A stretch of 64,000 bases of DNA from Flavobacteriaceae bacterium (GTDB lineage Bacteria; Bacteroidota; Bacteroidia; Flavobacteriales; Flavobacteriaceae): the NCBI GenBank assembly GCA_018669795.1, contig JABHSQ010000005.1:248001-312000 (forward strand). Direction: 5' to 3'. Each line of letters begins with the position of its first letter. Position 1 is the first letter of the stretch. This document shows positions 1-8,535 of this stretch, piece after piece. Both the position numbers and the translations under genes were made by a program. Below the pieces are notes generated by a model. It searched no databases and was not told the DNA's origin. It saw nothing but the letters and a program-made list of their open reading frames with translations.

Positions 1-2
1 AT

Positions 3-164
3 TCCGTTTCCAACCTAGGATTTGAATACCTAATACAAGAAAAGTTATTTCCAATAAAAATTGGAATTAAATTTAACAATATTTTCAATACGTATTATGA
101 GAATGTTGCTTACCGGCCTATGCCAAATAGAAATATACAAACCTTTATAAACTTAAAATTTTAA
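3..164 (+). CDS. TonB-dependent receptor, C-terminal end (partial)
   Basis: An open frame runs in from the left edge and stops at 162-164, giving 53 residues. It contains YRPMPNRN and ends in INLKF. Alternating polar and hydrophobic residues, a YRPMPGR-like motif and a terminal Phe are typical of the last beta strands of outer-membrane TonB-dependent receptors, where the final Phe is the BAM recognition residue. It lies 4 bases before the beta-propeller lipoprotein gene, so the two are almost certainly co-transcribed. The substrate cannot be read from this fragment; the partner suggests a cobalamin (BtuB-like) or other small-ligand receptor. Confidence 0.75.
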   Translation, partial: SVSNLGFEYLIQEKLFPIKIGIKFNNIFNTYYENVAYRPMPNRNIQTFINLKF

Positions 165-168
165 AAAA

Positions 169-1224
169 ATGAACTTATTAAAAAAAATCGCTTATTTAGT
201 TACTTTTACTTTCTTAGTTGCTTCTTGTTCTCAAGATGATGAAGGTGTACCATTGCCATTAGGAGCTTATGAAAACGGATTCTTAATCACCAACGAGGGA
301 CCGTTTCAAAATGGATCAGGTACGGTATCATTTGTTTCAGATGATTATTTATTTGTGGAAAATGAAATCTTCAACCAAGTTAACTCCTCTGATTTGGGAA
401 ATATAGTACAGTCTATGGGTTTTAATGATGATCAAGCTTTTATAGTAGTAAACAATTCCAATAAAATTGAAGTTGTAAATAGGTATACTTTTGAATCTAT
501 TGCTTCCATAACAGAAGGTTTAAATAATCCACGGTACTTTGTGTCTTCAGGTAGCAATGGGTATGTTACTAATTGGGGAGATCCTTTTGATGATACCGAT
601 GATTTTGTTGCCGTAATTGATCTCTCTACACATACGGTAACCTCTATTATACCTGTTGCTTTTGGTCCAGAGAAATTAATAATGGCAAACAATGATTTGT
701 ATGTTGCTCATCAAGGTGCCTATGGTCAAAATAATATTTTATCTGTGATAGATGTTTCAGCTAATATTTTAGAATCCACCATTGAAGTAGGAGATGTTCC
801 CAATTCGATGGTAGTTTCAAATAATGATATTTGGGTACTTTGTGGCGGTAATCCTGAATTTACCGGTAATGAAACGAATGGAAAATTAGTAAAAGTTGCA
901 ACAAGGGAAAATGCGGTTGTACAAGTTTTTGATTTTTTACCGACCAACCATCCTAAAAGTTTATCGATTGATGGTGTCAGTTTAATTTATAATTTAAATG
1001 GAGAGGTTTTTAGTAAGGAAGTAACTAGTAGTTCTTTGCCAACAAGCAGTATTATTGCTGGATCCTTTTATGCCATGACTATTAATGATGGAAAACTTTA
1101 TGCTACTGACGCTGGTGATTTTGCAAGTAACGGAACATTAAAAATATTTGATTTATCTACCAATTCAGAAATCATAACAATCGCTACAGGAATTATTCCT
1201 GGAGGAGTTTACTTTAATAATTAA
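169..1224 (+). CDS. Surface lipoprotein, DUF5074/YncE-like beta-propeller (BtuG-like)
   Basis: 351 residues. The N-terminus is a lipoprotein signal with lipobox LVASC and mature start CSQDDE. Acidic residues right after the Cys resemble the Bacteroidota export signal that sends lipoproteins to the cell surface. The rest is a repetitive beta-rich protein with DUF5074-type phrases (FLITNEGPFQNGSG near residue 40, then repeated propeller blades), and no catalytic motif is visible. In Bacteroides, BtuG proteins of this architecture sit beside BtuB and bind cobalamin tightly at the surface. The direct linkage here to a TonB receptor end suggests the same arrangement, but the ligand is inferred. 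A terminator follows. Confidence 0.75.
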   Translation: MNLLKKIAYLVTFTFLVASCSQDDEGVPLPLGAYENGFLITNEGPFQNGSGTVSFVSDDYLFVENEIFNQVNSSDLGNIVQSMGFNDDQAFIVVNNSNKIEVVNRYTFESIASITEGLNNPRYFVSSGSNGYVTNWGDPFDDTDDFVAVIDLSTHTVTSIIPVAFGPEKLIMANNDLYVAHQGAYGQNNILSVIDVSANILESTIEVGDVPNSMVVSNNDIWVLCGGNPEFTGNETNGKLVKVATRENAVVQVFDFLPTNHPKSLSIDGVSLIYNLNGEVFSKEVTSSSLPTSSIIAGSFYAMTINDGKLYATDAGDFASNGTLKIFDLSTNSEIITIATGIIPGGVYFNN

Positions 1225-1246
1225 TTAGAAAAATTCTTGATTTATG

Positions 1247-1275
1247 AGCACCTCAGGCATTGGGGTGCTTTTTTT
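1247..1275 (+). terminator. Rho-independent terminator after the receptor/lipoprotein pair
   Basis: A 9-bp stem (1247-1255 with 1261-1269, one G-T pair) with a 5-base loop is followed by seven T (1269-1275). It lies 22 bases after the lipoprotein stop codon and touches the stop codon of the convergent gene. Confidence 0.8.
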
Positions 1276-2365
1276 ATTTAATCTCCAGTAATATAAACTG
1301 ATTGAGCTGTTTGCCAAAAACTTGAAAATTATCATCAGCGACAAAGATTAATGATTTATTCCCATTATTAAGAATAGGACCAAAAGTAATGCCTTCAATA
1401 TTATCTATAATACCCTCGGTAAGCTCACTTTTAATAGCGTCAAACTCGAAGAGTAATTTTTTATTCAAAGGTATGTAATCTGTGCTTTTTAAAGAATCGA
1501 TAGCTAATGAATTTGTAGTAGAACTATCTGCATAGGCATAATAAATATTAACCGTGTTGCCATACCCAAAATAATCACTTTGATAGGTTCTTTCGATAAC
1601 AAAAAAATGATTGGCTTTAAACTCTAAAATATCGGTAACTCCATTGATATTGAATCCTCCTTTATTAGTCTTTGTAATAGCAGATAACTGATATACAAAC
1701 TCTTTTGATGGCTTTCCAGTTTCTTTATCAAAATAAGTAAATCTAACCGGTGAATTTGCTTTCTGGTATTTAGGTTCCTCTCCATCTATAGGAAGGGGCA
1801 GTTCAAAAGCAGTCCAATAGCCTTTATCATCAATACTATGGCTTAGTCCTTCCAATGTTGCGTTATGAATGGGCTTGGAATTTGCACTTGCTAAGAATTT
1901 AGTTGGTAATTGGAAGTCTTTTATAAATTCACCATTTTCTTTAGCTGAAAATAAAAGAGGATCTTTACCATTATTAATAGCCCCTTCACTTACCATAATT
2001 ATCTTATTATTTGGCGCTGCAAGTATAGATTCTATATCCAAAACGTGATCTTGATAATAGGGGTCGTCTTCAAAAATAACCACATCAATAAAATTGATTT
2101 CTGAAATAGTATCATTTTTAATATTAATTTTTGCCTTGCAATAACGGGGCGTTTTAGAGTCATCAACCGCTAAGTAATAAATCCCATTTTTATAATCTAT
2201 TCCTGAAAGTCCTCCAATTTTAGTTTTTTTTATAGTTTGATTAATAGGATAGACATATTCATCTAAAAAATGAAGCGATATTTTTTGTTGCTCTTTTGGT
2301 AAAGAGGAACAACAGATAAAAAGAAAAGATAAAGAAAGAAAGAATAAATAGTTCATAAGCAACAT
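1274..2365 (-). CDS. Phytase-like (esterase-like activity of phytase) lipoprotein
   Basis: 363 residues with a lipoprotein signal (FLFICCSS). Phrases typical of the phytase-like beta-propeller family are GGLSGIDY near residue 50, LDIESI, LEGLSHS and DNIEGITFGP near the C-terminus. Family members are secreted or periplasmic and poorly characterised; a phosphoesterase-like activity is family knowledge, not demonstrated. The gene starts 7 bases after the S41 peptidase stop, so they form one unit. An alternative start lies three codons in (MNYLFF), which would give a shorter signal peptide of the same type. Confidence 0.75.
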   Translation of the reverse strand: MLLMNYLFFLSLSFLFICCSSLPKEQQKISLHFLDEYVYPINQTIKKTKIGGLSGIDYKNGIYYLAVDDSKTPRYCKAKINIKNDTISEINFIDVVIFEDDPYYQDHVLDIESILAAPNNKIIMVSEGAINNGKDPLLFSAKENGEFIKDFQLPTKFLASANSKPIHNATLEGLSHSIDDKGYWTAFELPLPIDGEEPKYQKANSPVRFTYFDKETGKPSKEFVYQLSAITKTNKGGFNINGVTDILEFKANHFFVIERTYQSDYFGYGNTVNIYYAYADSSTTNSLAIDSLKSTDYIPLNKKLLFEFDAIKSELTEGIIDNIEGITFGPILNNGNKSLIFVADDNFQVFGKQLNQFILLEIK

Positions 2366-2372
2366 TTCAGTT

Positions 2373-3770
2373 TTATTGTTCTGCTATCATAAGTTGATAA
2401 ATAGGAGATTGAATTTTGTTTTCCAATAATTCATTAAATTGAGTAGTTGACCTAGGTTGCGGTTGTGGTATGGATAGAATATCATTTAAAGCAGCAGCTA
2501 AGAGAGGTTCGTTAACATCTCCTAAAACACCTAAATTGGTATAATTTTCTTTCAGTTGAATGTCGGGAAACAAACCTTCTGCATAATCAGTGAACCCTAC
2601 AGCATTAGAGGTTTTAAATACTAATGGTAACATTGCATAGGTGTGTCCTGGATTTGCTTGACTTTTACTAAAGTTAGGAGCTGGAGCATCGTATAATAAA
2701 AAAGATGCCTGATATTTTCCAGTAGTGGTATCTCCAACTTGCGTCATATCAATATATGGGTTAAGGCCATTAATAACCAATTCACTAGCAGAAGCAGACC
2801 TTTTGGTCGTTAGCACATATGCTTTTGTTAAGTTTAGACTGTTAATGGCTTCGCCTGTAAAAATTTGGTTATCAAATAACTTAGGACTTGCATATTCAGC
2901 TTGACGATCTGTATTCCACTCTTCATTTGCAAATACTTGATTATAAAATTGACCAGTTATCATGCTGGATAAATCAATGGCAGTTTCTACAGAACCTCCT
3001 CCGTTATATCTCAAATCAATGACTAGATCTGTAATAGCATCTGCTTTAAATTGTGCAAAAACACCATTTAATTGAGAATCGAAATCCCTAGTAAAAGCAT
3101 TGTACATTAAATAACCTATTTTTTGACCTTCTACCGTTAGGGTTTCAGCAATAAGTATAGGGTTCTCCGTATATTGTTGTTTTACTAATGTTATACTTTC
3201 TCCAGTGGGAGTAATTGCAGTTCCATCAAAAGTTGCTAAACCTATTTCATAGGAATTGAGGCTTAATAACCCAGAAAAATTCGTGTTGGTTAATTGTTGT
3301 CCATCTATGCTATTAAAAATCATACCTCGTTCTAAGTTCTTAGATTCAGCACCAGTTCCCGGCAAAACATAGCGTATATAGCCAAATACATTACTACTAT
3401 TATTGGGATAATAAACCAAACCGAATTCCATACCGTTATTTAGGCTAACTCCATTTAAAGCATCTTCTAATTCATTATAGTTAGCTACTAATAAACTAAA
3501 TCGATCTTGTGGAGATTTTAAAAAACTAAATAAACTTTCAGGAGTTTCAAACGAATTTAAAAAAGTATTTAACTCGCCTTGATTAGCAAAATTATCATTC
3601 GCTAGTTCTGGTGTGTCTGCTTTATAAAGATAAAAATAGTTAAGCCCTCTATAAATAAAGTTTTCAATGTCTAGGTCGGAAGCGCTTTGTATATTGTCAT
3701 CCAAATCTTCAAAGCAAGAAACAAATAAAGTAGAAATAGTAATTAGCAACAATAAGATTTTCTTTTTCAT
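2373..3770 (-). CDS. S41 family peptidase (C-terminal processing protease-like) lipoprotein
   Basis: 465 residues with lipobox LFVSC and an acidic mature start (CFEDLDD). The S41 core is recognisable: VIDLRYNGGGS near residue 250, TTKRSASASELVING with the catalytic Ser, and GDTTTGKYQ with the general-base Lys. A degenerate PDZ-like region precedes the core. The acidic residues after the lipobox suggest an envelope or surface location in the outer membrane. The upstream gene of a two-gene unit with the phytase-like lipoprotein. Substrate unknown. Confidence 0.85.
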   Translation of the reverse strand: MKKKILLLLITISTLFVSCFEDLDDNIQSASDLDIENFIYRGLNYFYLYKADTPELANDNFANQGELNTFLNSFETPESLFSFLKSPQDRFSLLVANYNELEDALNGVSLNNGMEFGLVYYPNNSSNVFGYIRYVLPGTGAESKNLERGMIFNSIDGQQLTNTNFSGLLSLNSYEIGLATFDGTAITPTGESITLVKQQYTENPILIAETLTVEGQKIGYLMYNAFTRDFDSQLNGVFAQFKADAITDLVIDLRYNGGGSVETAIDLSSMITGQFYNQVFANEEWNTDRQAEYASPKLFDNQIFTGEAINSLNLTKAYVLTTKRSASASELVINGLNPYIDMTQVGDTTTGKYQASFLLYDAPAPNFSKSQANPGHTYAMLPLVFKTSNAVGFTDYAEGLFPDIQLKENYTNLGVLGDVNEPLLAAALNDILSIPQPQPRSTTQFNELLENKIQSPIYQLMIAEQ

Positions 3771-3898
3771 AAGTTTGGGTATATTCGATATTGAATTAAA
3801 CCACTAAAATAGTTACATTATTGTTAATTGAAAATATTTTGTAACAATATTAAGCGAAACTCGTCATCTTAATATAACAGTAAATAATTAGTAATCTT

Positions 3899-4405
3899 TT
3901 GAAACAAAAAGAGTTTTTAAATACTATTCTTCCTTGCAAAAACACCTTATATAGGTTGGCAAAAAGACTTTTAGTTTCCAGCGATGAAGCTGAAGATGCT
4001 GTGCAAGAGGTTTTTTTAAAACTATGGAAAGGAAGAGATAAAATTGATAATTATAGAAGTCCAGAGGCTTTTGCAATTACCATAACAAAAAATTATTGTT
4101 TAGATCGATTAAAATCAAAACAAGCTTCAAATATAAAAATCGTTCATAATAATTATAAAAATAGCGAAAATATTGAAAGAACTATTGAAGGAAATGAAGG
4201 AGTAGAATTAGTTACTAAAATCATGGAGACCTTACCAGAAAAACAAAAAATGATCATGCAGTTAAGAGATATTGAACAATTCGAATTTGTTGAAATATCC
4301 CAGATGCTAGAAATAAATGAAACTGCAATTAGAGTAGCATTATCAAGAGCTCGAAAAGTAGTTAGAGAACAATTAATTAAACAATACAATTATGGAATTA
4401 GCTAA
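3899..4405 (+). CDS. ECF-type RNA polymerase sigma factor (sigma-70 family)
   Basis: 168 residues. The sigma-2 region contains DEAEDAVQEVFLKLWK (about 29-44) and the sigma-4 helix-turn-helix contains EFVEISQMLEINETAIRVAL (about 130-150). The start is a TTG at 3899; an in-frame stop only 18 bases upstream leaves no ATG. The stop overlaps the next gene by 14 bases, the usual layout for a sigma factor and its membrane anti-sigma partner. The two downstream DUF4252 genes are probable members of the same operon. Confidence 0.88.
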   Translation: MKQKEFLNTILPCKNTLYRLAKRLLVSSDEAEDAVQEVFLKLWKGRDKIDNYRSPEAFAITITKNYCLDRLKSKQASNIKIVHNNYKNSENIERTIEGNEGVELVTKIMETLPEKQKMIMQLRDIEQFEFVEISQMLEINETAIRVALSRARKVVREQLIKQYNYGIS

Positions 4406-4826
4406 AATAGAAGCATTATTAGATTCTTATTTTAAAGGTGAAACAAGTTTAGACCAAGAGAACATGCTTCGTGATTATTTTTCAACTGCTACCATAGCTC
4501 CTCATTTAATGGCCTATCAAGGATTATTTGTAGGTTTAAAAAATGCACAAAAAGAAGTTTCAGAACGAGAAGTTAGTCTTCCTGAATCTTCAACTAATTC
4601 GAGAAGTTGGTGGTTAAGTATTGCAGCCACTTTAGTTATATTATTAGGAGTGGTTGGTTTACAGTTTCCAGCAAACCAAATGACTACGGAAGAACAACAT
4701 GCCTTGGCAGAATTCAATAAATCAAGAACGACTTTATTACTTATGTCTAAGAGTTTTAATAAAGGAACCCAAGAATTGGCAGTTATATCTCAGTTTACGG
4801 AAACAAAAAATAGAATTTTAAAATAA
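4392..4826 (+). CDS. Probable membrane anti-sigma factor
   Basis: 144 residues, not recognised as a named family. An acidic cytoplasmic N-terminus of about 70 residues (ALLDSYFKGETSLDQENMLR) is followed by one membrane segment (WWLSIAATLVILLGVVGL, about 74-91) and a C-terminal region of about 50 residues outside the membrane. Position and topology, directly after and overlapping the sigma gene, are those of anti-sigma factors. It has no HXXXCXXC zinc motif. The N-terminal phrase is common in flavobacterial proteins of this position. Function is inferred from context. Confidence 0.7.
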   Translation: MELAKIEALLDSYFKGETSLDQENMLRDYFSTATIAPHLMAYQGLFVGLKNAQKEVSEREVSLPESSTNSRSWWLSIAATLVILLGVVGLQFPANQMTTEEQHALAEFNKSRTTLLLMSKSFNKGTQELAVISQFTETKNRILK

Positions 4827-4857
4827 ATAGTATTCAATAATTAAATAAATAAGAATA

Positions 4858-5391
4858 ATGAAAAAGTTAGCAATTATAATAGCAATAGTAGTAGCTCCAA
4901 TGTATATGAGCGCGCAAGATGCATTTGACTCATTTGAATTTGAGCGTGAAGTAAGTTCAGTGGTAGTTACCAAAAACATGTTCAAACTTCTAAGTAAATT
5001 AGATTTAGAATCTAATGATATAGAAGCCAAAGAATATTTAGAATTAGTAAACAATCTAGATAATATCAAGATTTATAGTACTGAGAATAAAGAAGTAGGT
5101 GGAAGAATGGATGTTGCTGTAGCAACCTATTTGTCACAATCTCCTGGATTATCTGAATTGATGAGGGTAAAAGACAGTGGTAAAAACATTAAGTTTTATT
5201 CAAGAAATGGTAAAAGTGATAATTATGTAAGTGAATTATTAATGCATCTTACTGGAAATATCGATGGTGATGACAGAACGATTATTATGAAAATTACTGG
5301 AAACATAGACCTTAAAAAGATTTCAAAACTTACAAGTGAACTAAATATGCCTGGTAGCGAAGAATTGAAGAACATAAATAGCGAAAACTAA
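4858..5391 (+). CDS. DUF4252 domain-containing secreted protein
   Basis: 177 residues with an N-terminal signal peptide ending near MYMSAQ. The start of the mature protein (FDSFEFEREVSSVVVTKNMF) is the characteristic DUF4252 opening. No catalytic residues are apparent. It lies 31 bases after the anti-sigma gene and 4 bases before a second DUF4252 gene. Its repeated association with ECF sigma/anti-sigma pairs in flavobacteria suggests a regulated envelope function, but none is established. Confidence 0.8.
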   Translation: MKKLAIIIAIVVAPMYMSAQDAFDSFEFEREVSSVVVTKNMFKLLSKLDLESNDIEAKEYLELVNNLDNIKIYSTENKEVGGRMDVAVATYLSQSPGLSELMRVKDSGKNIKFYSRNGKSDNYVSELLMHLTGNIDGDDRTIIMKITGNIDLKKISKLTSELNMPGSEELKNINSEN

Positions 5392-5395
5392 ATAG

Positions 5396-5938
5396 ATGAT
5401 ACTTATAAAATATATTTTAGGAATTGGATTAGCAGCACTTACTTTATTTAGCTGTAGTAATAAAGAATCATTGCAACGCTATATCGTAGATAGGCAAGAC
5501 GATGACTCTTTTTTAAAAATTGATATTGCAGCAAGTTTATTACAAACAGATAGCGCTAATTTATCTCAAGAAGAAAAAGATATTTTGAAAACTATAAAAA
5601 AGATAAATGTAATTGCATATCCAATAGAAGAAGGAAATGTTTCAGCCTATGAAGTAAAAATGCAAGTGTTAAAAACGATCTTAGATCAAGATCGCTATAA
5701 AACGCTTATGAAGTATGGGTCCAATAAAGAAGGAGCAACCCTAAAATATGTAGGTTTAGAAGATGCAATTGACGAAATTATAGTGTTTGTAAGGGATGAT
5801 GAAAAAGGATTTGCTTTATTCAGATTATTAGGTGATAATATGCGTCCTGAACAAATGATAAAATTAATGACTGCTATTGAAAAAGGAGATGTAGATATCT
5901 CTAAATTAAATTCAATAGGAAAGATCTTCAATATGTAA
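5396..5938 (+). CDS. DUF4252 domain-containing lipoprotein
   Basis: 180 residues with lipobox LTLFSC (Cys about 20). It shares the DUF4252 pattern with the preceding protein (conserved hydrophobic strands and a VFVRDDEKGFALFRLLG segment), so the two are probably diverged paralogues, one soluble and one lipid-anchored. It is the last gene of the sigma cassette, and a strong terminator follows its stop codon. Confidence 0.78.
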   Translation: MILIKYILGIGLAALTLFSCSNKESLQRYIVDRQDDDSFLKIDIAASLLQTDSANLSQEEKDILKTIKKINVIAYPIEEGNVSAYEVKMQVLKTILDQDRYKTLMKYGSNKEGATLKYVGLEDAIDEIIVFVRDDEKGFALFRLLGDNMRPEQMIKLMTAIEKGDVDISKLNSIGKIFNM

Positions 5939-5958
5939 AAAGAAAAATAACTTCAATA

Positions 5959-5992
5959 AAAAAAGATCGATTTATATAGTCGATCTTTTTTT
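5959..5992 (+). terminator. Terminator of the ECF sigma / DUF4252 operon
   Basis: A 12-bp stem (5959-5970 with 5980-5991) encloses a 9-base loop. The right arm ends in a T run; the left arm starts with an A run, so it can also work for purB on the other strand, whose stop lies 25 bases away. Confidence 0.85.
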
Positions 5993-6016
5993 ATAATTCA
6001 ATTTTAAAGTATAAAT

Positions 6017-7360
6017 CTATATTCCAGTATAGTTAGAAGGTGTAATCACTCGCATTTCTTGCTTTACACTTTCAGAAACGTCTAAGGTTTCAATAAAAGC
6101 AGCGATGGATTGTGCATTTATCTTCTCATTAGTTCGGGTTAATCCTTTTAATGCTTCATAAGCATTGGGATACCCTTCCCGACGTAGAATGGTCTGAATA
6201 GCTTCTGCAACAACCGCCCAATTATTTTCTAAATCCTCCGCAAATTTACTTTTGTTTAATAATAATTTATTCAATCCTTTTAAGGTTGATTGAAATGCAA
6301 TTAGGGTATGTCCAAAAGGAACTCCTATATTTCTTAAGACCGTACTGTCTGTTAAATCTCTTTGCAATCTACTTATGGGAAGCTTTGCAGATAAATGCTC
6401 AAATAAAGCATTAGCAATTCCTAAATTACCTTCACTGTTTTCAAAATCGATAGGATTTACTTTATGAGGCATCGCACTAGATCCAACTTCACCTTCTTTG
6501 ATTTTTTGTTTAAAATAATCCATAGACACATAAGTCCAGATATCACGATCTAAATCGATAAGGATATTATTTATTCTTTTTAAGCAATCAAATAAAGCAG
6601 CCATATGATCGTAATGCTCAATTTGTGTAGTTGGAAAAGAATGATGAAGTCCTAGTTTATCATGAACGAAGTTTTCTGCAAATGTTTTCCAATCGGTAGT
6701 TGGATATGCGACTTTATGAGCGTTAAAATTTCCAGTTGCTCCCCCGAATTTCGCAGCACTTTTAAGATTGTCTAATAAATCGAATTGCTCTTCAATACGA
6801 ACTACAAATACATTTATTTCTTTGCCCAAACGAGTAGGAGAAGCAGGTTGCCCGTGAGTTCTAGCAAGCATTGGGATATCAGCCCAATCGGAAGCTAAGG
6901 AAGCTAATTTGTTTTTTAATTCTAATAATTGAGGAACATATACATCGTTCATCGCATTTTTTAAAGATAAAGGAACTGCTGTATTGTTAATGTCTTGAGA
7001 AGTCAATCCAAAATGAATAAACTCTTTATATTCCTTTAAGTTTAAAACATCAAATTCTTCTTTAATAAAATACTCAACTGCTTTTACATCGTGGTTAGTT
7101 ACCATTTCAATGTCCTTAATTCGTTGAGCATCTTTAGTAGAAAAATTGGTATATAATTTTCTCAATTCAGGAAATAATGAAGAATCAAAACTAGCAAGTT
7201 GAGGTAGCTTTAATTCTACTAAGGCAATAAAATATTCAATCTCAACTTGAACACGATATTTAATCAGCGCTTCTTCAGAAAAGAAAGGAATTAAAGAATT
7301 GGTTTTGGAAGCATACCGACCATCAATAGGTGAAACAGCTTGTAATGATTGAGTTGACAT
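6017..7360 (-). CDS. purB: Adenylosuccinate lyase
   Basis: 447 residues from the ATG at 7360, which begins MSTQSLQAVSPIDGRYA and matches the usual family start; an upstream in-frame ATG at 7390 would only add ten unconserved residues. The enzyme splits SAICAR and adenylosuccinate, releasing fumarate in purine synthesis. The fumarase/aspartase-superfamily signature GSSAMPHKVNPIDFEN is present, as are ARTHGQPASPT and TSQDINNTA. Length is normal. A -7 type box lies upstream, and a remnant of a gene often found beside purB in flavobacteria follows on the same strand. Confidence 0.97.
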   Translation of the reverse strand: MSTQSLQAVSPIDGRYASKTNSLIPFFSEEALIKYRVQVEIEYFIALVELKLPQLASFDSSLFPELRKLYTNFSTKDAQRIKDIEMVTNHDVKAVEYFIKEEFDVLNLKEYKEFIHFGLTSQDINNTAVPLSLKNAMNDVYVPQLLELKNKLASLASDWADIPMLARTHGQPASPTRLGKEINVFVVRIEEQFDLLDNLKSAAKFGGATGNFNAHKVAYPTTDWKTFAENFVHDKLGLHHSFPTTQIEHYDHMAALFDCLKRINNILIDLDRDIWTYVSMDYFKQKIKEGEVGSSAMPHKVNPIDFENSEGNLGIANALFEHLSAKLPISRLQRDLTDSTVLRNIGVPFGHTLIAFQSTLKGLNKLLLNKSKFAEDLENNWAVVAEAIQTILRREGYPNAYEALKGLTRTNEKINAQSIAAFIETLDVSESVKQEMRVITPSNYTGI

Positions 7361-7412
7361 AGTTATGGTTTTGAATAGTTTACAATGCAATATGCAATGG
7401 AAAATAAAGATG

Positions 7413-7420
7413 CAAAGATA
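7413..7420 (-). promoter_or_regulatory. Probable -7 promoter element of purB
   Basis: On the minus strand the sequence reads TATCTTTG, a match to the Bacteroidota -7 consensus TAnnTTTG, 52 bases before the purB ATG. No clear -33 TTG is seen at the ideal spacing. Confidence 0.45.
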
Positions 7421-7462
7421 GGGAAGTTTAATAGTTTGCTATTATGCCTTTAGATTTTTTAA

Positions 7463-7735
7463 CTAATTCTTTTCAATTTTATCGATGGTTATTTTTCCAA
7501 GAGTTTTATAAGCTACTGTTTTGTTGTTTAGAGGGTGTTCAATAATTATTCTTAATAATAAATGAATCCAACAGTTCTAAATATAAAACTTCAATATCCA
7601 AGTAGCTCTTTAAGATACCTCATCTTTATTTTTGAAACAATAGTTTAATAATTCAGTTAGGATCTCTGGATAATTAATTACCTGATGTGCAGTATCTAAT
7701 CGATTGAAACGATATACTCTTGTAGCGCCGATTTG
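7463..7735 (-). pseudogene. Decayed purB-neighbour gene (HEAT-like protein remnant)
   Basis: One minus-strand frame reads through about 90 codons with two in-frame stops (TAA after NKDEVS, TAG after ILKFYI). It contains RLDTAHQVINYPEILTELL, RATWILKF and a C-terminal NNKTVAYKTLGKI. These resemble, in order, the N-terminal, middle and C-terminal parts of a roughly 180-residue helical-repeat protein often encoded next to purB in flavobacteria and mis-annotated as adenylosuccinate lyase. The segment between the last two blocks appears deleted. The family match is from memory and unverified; the stops are directly visible. Confidence 0.6.
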
Positions 7736-7781
7736 TTAGCTAATATTTAAGAATTGGTTTTCATTAATAAAACTGCTGAGC

Positions 7782-8462
7782 TTATTTAATGTTTTTAATA
7801 AATTCAATTGCTTTTGCAACACCTGTGGTGGCTTTTTCAGCATATATCTTTATTTTTTCTGTTGAATTTACGGCTGGTTTCGGATCTATGAAAAAAATTT
7901 TTACTGATGGTGAAGCAAATTGAAGCAAGCTAGCCGCAGGATATACCTGCATCGAAGTTCCTACAATAATCAATATTTCAGCTTTTTGTACTATTTTAAT
8001 AGCAGTATTCATTTCAGGAACCTCTTCTCCAAACCATACAATATGTGGTCTTAACTGATAACCATCTTTACATTTGTCTCCTATTATCAAATCTTTTTTC
8101 CATTCCAATACCGCAGTATTAATAGCGGTACTTCTAACTTTTAATAACTCTCCGTGTAAATGCAAAACATTGGAACTTCCAGCTCTCTCGTGTAAATCGT
8201 CTACATTTTGAGTGATAATCGTTACAGCATGTATTTTTTCTAAATCAGCTAATATCTTGTGGGCTTCATTAGGATTGACTTCTAACAATTGTTTGCGACG
8301 TTGATTGTAAAAATCTAAAACTAAATTTTGATTGGCATTCCAACCTTGAGGAGAAGCAACTTCCATCACATCATGGCCTTGCCAAAGACCATTGTTATCC
8401 CTAAAAGTATTAATTCCACTTTCGACACTCATTCCAGCTCCTGTTAAAACGACGATGTTCAT
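7782..8462 (-). CDS. cobB: Sir2-family NAD-dependent protein deacylase (CobB-like)
   Basis: 226 residues. Sirtuin motifs are in order: GAGMSVESGINTFRD (NAD binding, about 8-22), TQNVDDLHERAG, catalytic His in HLHGELLKVRS, RPHIVWFGEEVPE and GTSMQVYPA. FYNQRR supplies the Tyr and Arg that in class III sirtuins recognise acidic acyl groups, so desuccinylase activity is plausible. Only one Cys remains in the usual zinc-finger region, so a structural zinc is doubtful. Cytosolic regulator of lysine acylation. It is divergent from trmH. Confidence 0.93.
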   Translation of the reverse strand: MNIVVLTGAGMSVESGINTFRDNNGLWQGHDVMEVASPQGWNANQNLVLDFYNQRRKQLLEVNPNEAHKILADLEKIHAVTIITQNVDDLHERAGSSNVLHLHGELLKVRSTAINTAVLEWKKDLIIGDKCKDGYQLRPHIVWFGEEVPEMNTAIKIVQKAEILIIVGTSMQVYPAASLLQFASPSVKIFFIDPKPAVNSTEKIKIYAEKATTGVAKAIEFIKNIK

Positions 8463-8477
8463 TCTTGTTGGTTTTTA

Positions 8478-8485
8478 TATCTTTG
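8478..8485 (+). promoter_or_regulatory. Possible -7 element for trmH
   Basis: TATCTTTG matches TAnnTTTG in the 73-base divergent spacer between the sirtuin gene and trmH. No correctly spaced TTG is visible upstream, so this is weak. Confidence 0.3.
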
Positions 8486-8535
8486 TAAAAACTAATTTTA
8501 GTGTAAAATTTGATTTTTAAAAATAAAGAATAATC

